Positions 33,354 to 41,400 of a stretch of 64,000 bases of DNA are shown one piece after another; position 1 is the first letter of the stretch; every line of letters starts with the position of its first letter. Both the position numbers and the translations under genes were made by a program. The stretch spans positions 1 to 64,000 of the forward strand of contig NZ_JADWOV010000230.1 of the NCBI RefSeq assembly GCF_015767435.1. The letters are read 5' to 3'. Below the pieces are notes generated by a model that was not told where the DNA came from, searched no databases, and worked only from the letters and a program-made list of their open reading frames with translations. Source of the DNA: Polaribacter sp. BAL334. GTDB taxonomy: Bacteria > Bacteroidota > Bacteroidia > Flavobacteriales > Flavobacteriaceae.

Positions 33354-34541
33354 TTAATTCAGTAATTGATATGCTTGTTTGGCAATTTCCAATTCTTCAT
33401 TCGTTGGAATTACTAAAATTTTGACTTTTGCAGTCGACTTTTGAATTTCTCTCAATTCTTTGGATTTCAAATTATTTTTTTCATCGTCCAAATTTATTCC
33501 TAAAAAATCCAAATTTTCACACACCAATTTTCGCATTAAACTTGAATTTTCTCCTATTCCTGCTGTAAAAATAATGGCATCTAACCCATTTAAAATGGCA
33601 GTATAAGAACCAATATATTTTTTGATGCGATAACTTGACAAAGCCAACGCATTTTTACAATTTTCATCGTTATTGTTGGCAGCTTTTTCAATTTCTCTCA
33701 AATCTGAAAAGCCTGTTAAGCCCAGCATCCCACCTTCTTTTTGCAATAAATTGTTTACTTCTGATGCTGTTTTATTCAAAGAATTCATCAGATAAAAAAT
33801 AACAGATTGATCAATATCTCCTGCACGAGTTCCCATGACCAAACCATTCATAGGACCAAAACCAAGTGAATGTTCCACACTTTTTCCATTTTCAATGGCA
33901 GTCATACTACACCCATTTCCTAAATGAATTGTAATGATTTTTTTTGAGTTTTCTTCACCTAAATATTCAATCGCTTTCTCAGAAACATATTTATGACTTG
34001 TGCCATGAAAACCATAAGCTCTTATATGGTGTTTTTCTAGAAATTCATTTTTAATGGCATATTGATACGCTTTTTTGGGCATTGTTTGATGAAAAGCAGT
34101 GTCAAAAATCGCAATTTGTGTTGCATCTGGAAAGATGGTTTCAGCAATTTCAATTCCAGTCAAATTGGCTGGATTGTGCAATGGAGCTAATTCAATTAAA
34201 TTTCTGATACTGTTTTTTACATCATTATTGATGATCACAGTTTTACTGAATTTTTTGCCACCATGAACCACTCTATGACCCACAGCAACAATATCTGAAA
34301 CAGATTGTAGAACACCAATTTTGGAATCTAATAATGCAGTTGCTATTTTTTTTAAACCAATTTCGTGATTTTTAATTGCTACAATTTCATTGGTTTTATG
34401 TTCCTCTTTTTGATGCGTAAAAATCGCATCATCCATGCCAATTCTTTCAATCAAACCAACACATTTTACTTTTTGTGAAGGCATTTCAATCACTTGATAT
34501 TTCAGGGAAGATGAACCTGCATTGAGTACTAAAATATTCAT
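33354..34541 (-). CDS. ackA: Acetate kinase
   Basis: AckA converts acetyl phosphate and ADP to acetate and ATP. The 395-residue protein starts MNILVLNAGSSSLKYQVIE, the family phosphate-1 motif, and has GHRVVHGG, ITIHLGNGCSMTAI, the FGFHGTSHKYV region and TAGIGENSS near the C-terminus. It starts three bases after pta, so it is translationally coupled. Together they give acetate overflow or acetate assimilation. Confidence 0.97.
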   Translation of the reverse strand: MNILVLNAGSSSLKYQVIEMPSQKVKCVGLIERIGMDDAIFTHQKEEHKTNEIVAIKNHEIGLKKIATALLDSKIGVLQSVSDIVAVGHRVVHGGKKFSKTVIINNDVKNSIRNLIELAPLHNPANLTGIEIAETIFPDATQIAIFDTAFHQTMPKKAYQYAIKNEFLEKHHIRAYGFHGTSHKYVSEKAIEYLGEENSKKIITIHLGNGCSMTAIENGKSVEHSLGFGPMNGLVMGTRAGDIDQSVIFYLMNSLNKTASEVNNLLQKEGGMLGLTGFSDLREIEKAANNNDENCKNALALSSYRIKKYIGSYTAILNGLDAIIFTAGIGENSSLMRKLVCENLDFLGINLDDEKNNLKSKELREIQKSTAKVKILVIPTNEELEIAKQAYQLLN

Positions 34542-34544
34542 ATT

Positions 34545-36638
34545 TTATGCTTGATTTGCTTGAATGGCAGTTAATAAAACCGTGTTAAAAATATCGTCAA
34601 CAGTGCAACCTCTGCTCAAATCGTTTACAGGTTTATTCAATCCTTGCAACATTGGACCAATTGCCAAAGCTCCAGTTTCTCTTTGAATCGCTTTGTAGGT
34701 ATTGTTTCCTGTATTCAAATCAGGAAAAATCAAAACAGATGCTTGTCCTGCAACTTCAGAATTGGGTAATTTTGTTTTGGCAACAGACATGTCTACAGCT
34801 GCATCATATTGAATTGGACCTTCAATTTTTAGTTCAGGAAATTTATTTTTTACAATTTCTGTTGCTTTTCTCACTTTCTCAACTTCTTCTCCAATTCCTG
34901 AGGAACCAGAAGAATAAGACAACATGGCAATTTTAGCTTCAATTCCAAAAGCTTCTGCAGATGCAGCAGATGAAATGGCAATTTCGGCCAATTCTTCTGC
35001 ATTTGGATTTGGATTTACAGCGCAATCTCCCATAACAGAAACTCGGTCAGACAAACACATAAAAAATACGGATGAAACTACTGAAACTCCTGGTTTTGTT
35101 TTGATGATTTGCAACGCTGGTTTAATCGTATGCATGGTGGTGTGAATTGCTCCAGAAACCATTCCATCAGCCAAACCATTATGAATCATTAGTGTCCCAT
35201 AATATGAAACATCTCTGGTTAAATCTAAGGCAGTTGTCTCAGTCATTCCCTTATGTTTTCGACCTTCAAACAATGTTTTTGCAAAATTTTCATTGTGAAT
35301 AGAGTCTTCAGGATTTAGAATCGTGATTTTTGATAAATCAATTTGCAATCCTTTTTGATCGCATTTTAGTTGGATGATTTTTGCATCACCTAACAACGTC
35401 AAATCAACAATATTTAATAATTGTAATCGAGCTGCAGCTTCCAAAATTCGTTCATCATCTCCTTCTGGCAATACAATATGTTTTCTGTTTGCTTTGGCTC
35501 TTTGTAATAAATTGTACTGAAACATACTAGGAGTCAGTTTATTAGAGCTAAAAGAAGATAGTATTTTCGATAATCTATTGACATCAACATAGGTATCAAA
35601 AGTATCCAAAGCCAATAATATTTTTTTTCGATTTGACTCGTAAATTTTTGGATTAACAGCGCCAATTCTGTTAGAAACATCAAAAGTGCCACCTTCAACA
35701 GCGATAATTGGAACAGTTGCTTGCACGCCATCAATCAATTTTAAAATGGAATCTTCTGGTAATAAATCACCAGTTAAAATGATTCCAGAGATTTTTGGAT
35801 AATTGGTGGAAGCATTTGCTTGCAGCGCACCTAAAATAATATCAGCTCTATCACCAGGAGTAATTACGAGTGAATTTTCTTTAATTCGAGTTAAATAATT
35901 TCGAAGTTGCATTGCTCCTGTACTAAAACTTTCGATAGAATTATCTAAAAATTGATGTCCGAAAAGTACTTTTCCTTGCAAAACTTCCACAACTTCTTTT
36001 ACTGTTGGACAAGCAAGAAAATTGATTTTTGGAATCACATCAATATGAACTTCTGATGGAATATTTTTCTTCAATTCTTGGCTAATGAAATCCAATTCAT
36101 CAACTTCTATTTTATTGGCAATCAATCCAATAACAGCAACATCTTTTTTGATAAAAGATTTGTAGGTAAGTTGCATGGTATTGATAAAATCTTGTTTTTT
36201 CTTGCCATTTCCAGCACCTACAATCAATACAGGAACACCTAAATTTTTGGCAATCATCAAGTTTACATCTACTTCAGTAAAACCTCCATCTCCAGAAAAG
36301 TCAGTGCCTTCAATCAACACATAATCGAAGTTTGCCTCTAATTTTTTGTAATGATTGATGATTTTTTGAATGATTTCATCAGATTTTCCTTCACTCAATA
36401 AAGCTACAATTTCGCTTTGTTCATAGGTGTAACAATCTTCATATTTGATATTCAGATTGAAATATTTAATAGCAGTATTTGTATGATCGTCGAAATTACT
36501 GTTGTTGCTTTTATTGATAATTGGTCTAAAATAGCCAACTTTTGAAGATTTATTCAGCATCATTCTCAAAATCCCTAAAGAAACTAATGATTTTCCACTG
36601 TTTGACTCAATAGTTGTGATATAAATTGCTTTACTCAT
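34545..36638 (-). CDS. pta: Phosphate acetyltransferase, long form
   Basis: Pta interconverts acetyl-CoA and acetyl phosphate. At 697 residues this is the long type: an N-terminal P-loop-like domain (YITTIESNSGKSLVSLG, about 6-22), a DRTGG domain (about 215-330), and the C-terminal catalytic PTA_PTB domain (about 380-697) with VLPEGDDERILEAA and YDAAVDMSVAKTKLPNSEVAGQA. It heads the pta-ackA operon. A possible CRP/FNR-type site is centred about 41 bases before its predicted start site. Confidence 0.96.
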   Translation of the reverse strand: MSKAIYITTIESNSGKSLVSLGILRMMLNKSSKVGYFRPIINKSNNSNFDDHTNTAIKYFNLNIKYEDCYTYEQSEIVALLSEGKSDEIIQKIINHYKKLEANFDYVLIEGTDFSGDGGFTEVDVNLMIAKNLGVPVLIVGAGNGKKKQDFINTMQLTYKSFIKKDVAVIGLIANKIEVDELDFISQELKKNIPSEVHIDVIPKINFLACPTVKEVVEVLQGKVLFGHQFLDNSIESFSTGAMQLRNYLTRIKENSLVITPGDRADIILGALQANASTNYPKISGIILTGDLLPEDSILKLIDGVQATVPIIAVEGGTFDVSNRIGAVNPKIYESNRKKILLALDTFDTYVDVNRLSKILSSFSSNKLTPSMFQYNLLQRAKANRKHIVLPEGDDERILEAAARLQLLNIVDLTLLGDAKIIQLKCDQKGLQIDLSKITILNPEDSIHNENFAKTLFEGRKHKGMTETTALDLTRDVSYYGTLMIHNGLADGMVSGAIHTTMHTIKPALQIIKTKPGVSVVSSVFFMCLSDRVSVMGDCAVNPNPNAEELAEIAISSAASAEAFGIEAKIAMLSYSSGSSGIGEEVEKVRKATEIVKNKFPELKIEGPIQYDAAVDMSVAKTKLPNSEVAGQASVLIFPDLNTGNNTYKAIQRETGALAIGPMLQGLNKPVNDLSRGCTVDDIFNTVLLTAIQANQA

Positions 36639-36654
36639 TGATTATAATTTTGTA

Positions 36655-36697
36655 CAAAAATAGGGCATAAAAAAAAGACTAAAATTGACATAAGTCA
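36655..36697 (-). promoter_or_regulatory. pta-ackA promoter with upstream CRP/FNR-like dyad
   Basis: Reverse-strand TATTTTTG (36655-36662) predicts a start near 36650, 12 bases before the ATG. TGAC-ATAA-GTCA (36686-36697) is centred near -41.5 from that point, the classic class II activator position of CRP/FNR-family proteins. No upstream TTG is seen, which would suit an activated promoter. Confidence 0.45.
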
Positions 36698-36723
36698 TGT
36701 TTTCATTTTTTTTCATTTACTTC

Positions 36724-38352
36724 TTAAACTTGTAAAACTCCCAAGTTAAATTTCTTTTCAATAGGTGCATGATTGGCAGCTTCAATTCCCATAGAAATCC
36801 ATTTTCTGGTATCTAATGGATTGATAACAGCATCTGTCCAAATTCTTGCTGCTGCGTAATAAGGAGAGATTTGTTTATCATAGCGCGATTTAATTTTATT
36901 TAATAATTCTTGTTCTTTTTCAGGAGTGATGGTTTCGCCTTTCTTTTTTAGTGAAGCAGTTTCTATTTGCAATAACACTTGTGCAGCCGAATTTCCGCTC
37001 ATCACAGCCAATTCAGCACTTGGCCAAGCTACAATCAATCTTGGATCATATGCTTTTCCACACATGGCATAATTTCCAGCTCCATAAGAATTTCCAATGA
37101 TAATGGTGAATTTTGGGACAACAGAATTGCTAACAGCATTTACCATTTTTGCACCATCTTTGATGATTCCTCCATGTTCGGATTTGCTTCCAACCATAAA
37201 ACCAGTAACGTCTTGTAAAAAAACCAATGGAATTTTTTTCTGATTGCAATTGGCAATAAAACGTGTTGCTTTGTCAGCAGAATCATTGTAAATAACGCCA
37301 CCAAATTGCATTTCGCCACTTTTGGTTTTTACCAATTTTCGTTGATTGGCAACAATGCCAACTGCCCAACCATCAATTCGTGCATACCCTGTTAAAATGG
37401 TTTTTCCAAAGCCTTCTTTGTATTGTTCAAATTCCGAATTATCAACCAAACGTTTGATAATTTCCAACATGTCATATTGTTCATTTCTAGCTTTTGGTAA
37501 AATCCCAAAAATATCGTCCTGATTTTCAGTAGGTTCTGTTGGCGAAATTCTGTTGAAACCAGCTTTGTCAAAATCGCCAATTTTATCAATAATATTTCTG
37601 ATTTTATCCAACGCATCTTTATCATCTTTTGCTTTGTAATCAGTTACTCCCGATATTTCACAATGCGTTGTTGCGCCACCCAACGTTTCATTGTCAATAT
37701 TTTCGCCAATAGCCGCTTTTACCAAATAGCTTCCTGCTAAAAAAATACTTCCAGTTTTATCAACAATCAATGCTTCATCACTCATGATTGGTAAATACGC
37801 TCCACCAGCTACACAACTTCCCATAACCGCAGCAATTTGGGTAATTCCCAAACTACTCATGATGGCATTGTTTCTAAAAATGCGTCCAAAATGTTCTTTA
37901 TCAGGAAAAATTTCATCTTGCATGGGCAAATAAACGCCAGCAGAATCCACCAAATAAATAATGGGGAGTTTGTTTTCAATCGCAATTTCTTGCGCTCTTA
38001 AATTCTTTTTTCCTGTGATTGGAAACCAAGCACCCGCTTTTACAGTAGCATCATTGGCAACTACAATACACTGTTTTCCTTTGATATAACCGATTTTTAC
38101 AACTACACCTCCAGAAGGACAACCTCCATGTTCAGCATACATTTCATCACCAGCAAAAGCAGCAATTTCAATAGAATTAGAATTTTTATCTAATAAATAT
38201 TCGATACGTTCTCTTGCAGTTAATTTTCCTTGTTCGTGCAATTTATCTATGCCTTTTTGACCTCCGCCCAATTTTATTTTTGACAATTTTACGCGTAAAT
38301 CAGAAGCCAACAATTTATTATAATCTTCGTTTTTATTGAAGTTGAGATCCAT
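36724..38352 (-). CDS. Acyl-CoA carboxylase beta (carboxyltransferase) subunit
   Basis: This biotin-dependent carboxyltransferase subunit would carboxylate an acyl-CoA. The 542-residue protein matches methylcrotonoyl-CoA carboxylase beta in length and motifs: HGGCPSGGVVVKIGYI, MGSCVAGGAYLPIMSDE, FLQDVTGFMVGSKSEHGGIIKDGAKM and IIIGNSYGAGNYAMCGKAYDPR. A leucine-degradation role is most likely, but geranyl- or propionyl-CoA substrates cannot be excluded. No biotin-carboxylase alpha subunit is adjacent. A perfect 15-bp dyad ends four bases before its start codon. Confidence 0.88.
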   Translation of the reverse strand: MDLNFNKNEDYNKLLASDLRVKLSKIKLGGGQKGIDKLHEQGKLTARERIEYLLDKNSNSIEIAAFAGDEMYAEHGGCPSGGVVVKIGYIKGKQCIVVANDATVKAGAWFPITGKKNLRAQEIAIENKLPIIYLVDSAGVYLPMQDEIFPDKEHFGRIFRNNAIMSSLGITQIAAVMGSCVAGGAYLPIMSDEALIVDKTGSIFLAGSYLVKAAIGENIDNETLGGATTHCEISGVTDYKAKDDKDALDKIRNIIDKIGDFDKAGFNRISPTEPTENQDDIFGILPKARNEQYDMLEIIKRLVDNSEFEQYKEGFGKTILTGYARIDGWAVGIVANQRKLVKTKSGEMQFGGVIYNDSADKATRFIANCNQKKIPLVFLQDVTGFMVGSKSEHGGIIKDGAKMVNAVSNSVVPKFTIIIGNSYGAGNYAMCGKAYDPRLIVAWPSAELAVMSGNSAAQVLLQIETASLKKKGETITPEKEQELLNKIKSRYDKQISPYYAAARIWTDAVINPLDTRKWISMGIEAANHAPIEKKFNLGVLQV

Positions 38353-38355
38353 AGA

Positions 38356-38391
38356 AATATTTCTTAATTTGTTGCTAAATTAAGAAATATT
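38356..38391. promoter_or_regulatory. 15-bp perfect dyad immediately upstream of the carboxylase gene
   Basis: AATATTTCTTAATTT (38356-38370) and its exact reverse complement (38377-38391) are separated by six bases, and the left arm ends four bases before the carboxylase ATG. No T run follows on the carboxylase strand, so a terminator for the upstream gene is less likely than an operator or a start-masking RNA hairpin. Confidence 0.6.
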
Positions 38392-38430
38392 CCTGTGAAA
38401 GGTTTCATAAAGTTCGGGCGAAAATAATTC

Positions 38431-41400
38431 CTATTTTCTGAGCAATGAAAAATTCCCTTTTTTGTTGATGGTAGGTTTTGTGGTGTCTGCAGGAATCAAC
38501 GTAATGTTGTACCAATAATCATCAGAAGGCAATAAAGTGCCATTGTAAGTTCCATTCCAGCCTTGGCTGTCAATAGGAACTTGCGCCACTAATTTTCCAT
38601 ATCTGTTGAAAATATTGATGCTCGCATTTGGATAAAATGTTCGATTGGCACCTTTTACCACCCAAGTATCATTTTCTCCATCACCATTTGGTGTAAAGAA
38701 TTTTGGAAACTGAATTACAGAAACTAGCAATGTTGCATCAGGGGAACAGCCATTTTTGTCATTGACAATAATTTGATAAATGCCCCCTTCTAAGTTTTCG
38801 AAAAGTGGTTCATCTTGAAAACCAGCAAACGGAAAGCGTTCGTTGGTATCTGTATTTACAATCGCAAATTGATACTCTCCAGGACCTAAATCATTGCTGA
38901 TGGTATCAATGGAAATTGATAAATTATTTTGACTTCCAATATTAGTAGATTCATCAATAATGGTTACAAAACTATTTTCAAGTACAGCAATATTTGATTC
39001 GTTAACTTCAATCATTGCTGTTCTTGAACATAATGTTCCGTTTGTTGAAGTTGCCGTTACAAAATATTTTCCTCCAGAGGTAACATTGAGGTTATCAAAA
39101 GTACCTAAAACAGTTCCACTTTCATTTGTCCATTCATATGTATACACATCCATTGGATTTTCTGCAGCAATATTTAAAGGCAAATCGTTTAGACACAAAA
39201 TTTGAGGAGAGCTTACTCCAAAACTTGGTAGCGGATTTACAATGACATCAAAAAACGCATCATCATTTACACAACCCGTTCTTCTGTTTTGAATACGAAC
39301 AAAAATAGTTTCTGTAGCATTTGTATTTGTGTAAGGAGAACTTATTGGAGCATTTCCTAAAGTGGCATTTGCTTGACTTGAATGAAAGGTAACTGTAAAA
39401 TCAGTGGGGCTCTGTGTCGTTCCTAAAATTTCAGTTATTTTACTATCCAAGTCAATTGTTTGAATGACGCTATTGGTGTCATCACCATCATCTAAATTAT
39501 CACAATATGCCAAGTTTGTAGGAACTTGAAAAATGGGTTCTGGATTTACAATTACATCAAAATTAGATATTCCGTTTGCGCATTGGGTATTGGCGTTATA
39601 AACACGCACAAAAATAGTTTCTCTATTTGGAGTGGTGCTAGAATAAGGAGAAATCAACGGATTATTCCCAATTTGAGCGTCTGCCAAAGAACGATGATAG
39701 GTTACCGTGTAAATTGATGCGTCTTGAGTTCCCAAAATTCCTGCAGTTTGACTCTCTAAATCGATAATTTGAGAAAAACCATTTCTTGCAGAACCATCAG
39801 AATTGTCATCACAGACTTCTAAATCAGCAACAAAATTAGCAATTGGTAATGGGTTTACAATCAAGTTAAAACGGGTATGATTGGTAAAACAACCAGTTGT
39901 ATTGTTGGTTACCCTTATAAAAATAGTTTGTAAATCACGAGTTGTGTTTGCAAAAGGAGTCGTTTGAGGATTGTTTCCAGTTTCAGAATCAGCCAAAGAA
40001 AGATGATAAGTAACTGTAAAATCAGCAGGATTTTGACTGCCTAAAATTGTAGCGGTTTGAGATTCTAAATCAAAATTTTGTACAATTCCGTTTGTTCCAT
40101 CACCATCATTGGCATCATCACACAATTCTAAGTCAGCAACAGCATTTGCAACAGGAACCGTATTTGTTTTTAAGTACAACTCACCAGTTCCACTACAATC
40201 GTTGTTGTTTTTATTGGTGATTTTAAAGTAAATCGTTTGTCTTGTAATATCTGATGGATAATTGGTATTTCTGTAATTAGAAATATCAATTATTTTATTA
40301 ATAACAGCAGTTCTATCAGCAGAAGTTTCATAGTATGAAACCTCTAAATCTGGTTGTAAAGCAGTTGGGAAAAAGGCTAAAATTTCACTAGTTGCTATGC
40401 TAAAATCAAAATTTGTAATTCCGTCAGTATCATCATTTAAAGGTCCACTGGTACCATCAGCTTGTAAAAAGTCGTCACAAATAGCATCAAATTCTTTGTT
40501 ATAAGCTACATCTGCAGCTGCTTCAACTTGTAAGTTGATTTTAGAAATTCGGTAACAACCATCTGAAGAAATTGTTCTAACCCAAGCTTCACCAATTTGA
40601 TTTACAGGATAGCGCAATTTGTCTGCAACTTCTGGTGATCCAGCAATGGCATCAGCTTGCGTGGCAAAATATGTAAATGTTTCGTTTTGATAATTTGCAG
40701 AAATACTAATTTCGGCCTCTGTTAAATTTATGGTTGAAATTCGGTCTAAATCATCATCGCACTGTAATAAAAACACTTCATCTTGTGTAACAGGTTCAGG
40801 ATTTACATCTAGAATAATAGAATTTGAAGGTTTTTGTACACAACTATTTCCTGTTCTGCTTAATAAAACGCGATATTGATAATTTTTAAATGAGATGGGT
40901 GTATTTGTAATTTGTAAATCTTTGGTTGTTGCCCCTGCATAAATAGCATTGTCGGTAATTGGATTCCAATTAACACCATTATCTGTTGAAACTTCCCATT
41001 GAAATTGATCAGCGTTAGAATCTATTGTGATAACATCAGAATTGTTTTCACAAAAAGTAACATTTTCGAAAGGAGTAATAATAACTATGGGAGCAGCCGT
41101 AATGTAATTTGCATTTGGGGCAGTGTAGCCATCAGCATTATTGGTTACTTTTCCGTTTGCATCAACTCCAAAAGGAGTTGCTAATAAAATTCCAGAGCCA
41201 TTATCTGTAAAACCAGCTTCAATGACATCAAAACACTCATCATTATCAGAGTCCAATTCTAAAAAGTTAAAAATGTCATCAGCATCTGTATCAAAAATTG
41301 TATAATTTAAAGCAAGAATTTTAGTGTCAGCAGCAGTTTCTAAACTATTTAAAAGTCCGTTACTACCAACATTAGCTACAATTGCGTTGTCTAGAATTCC

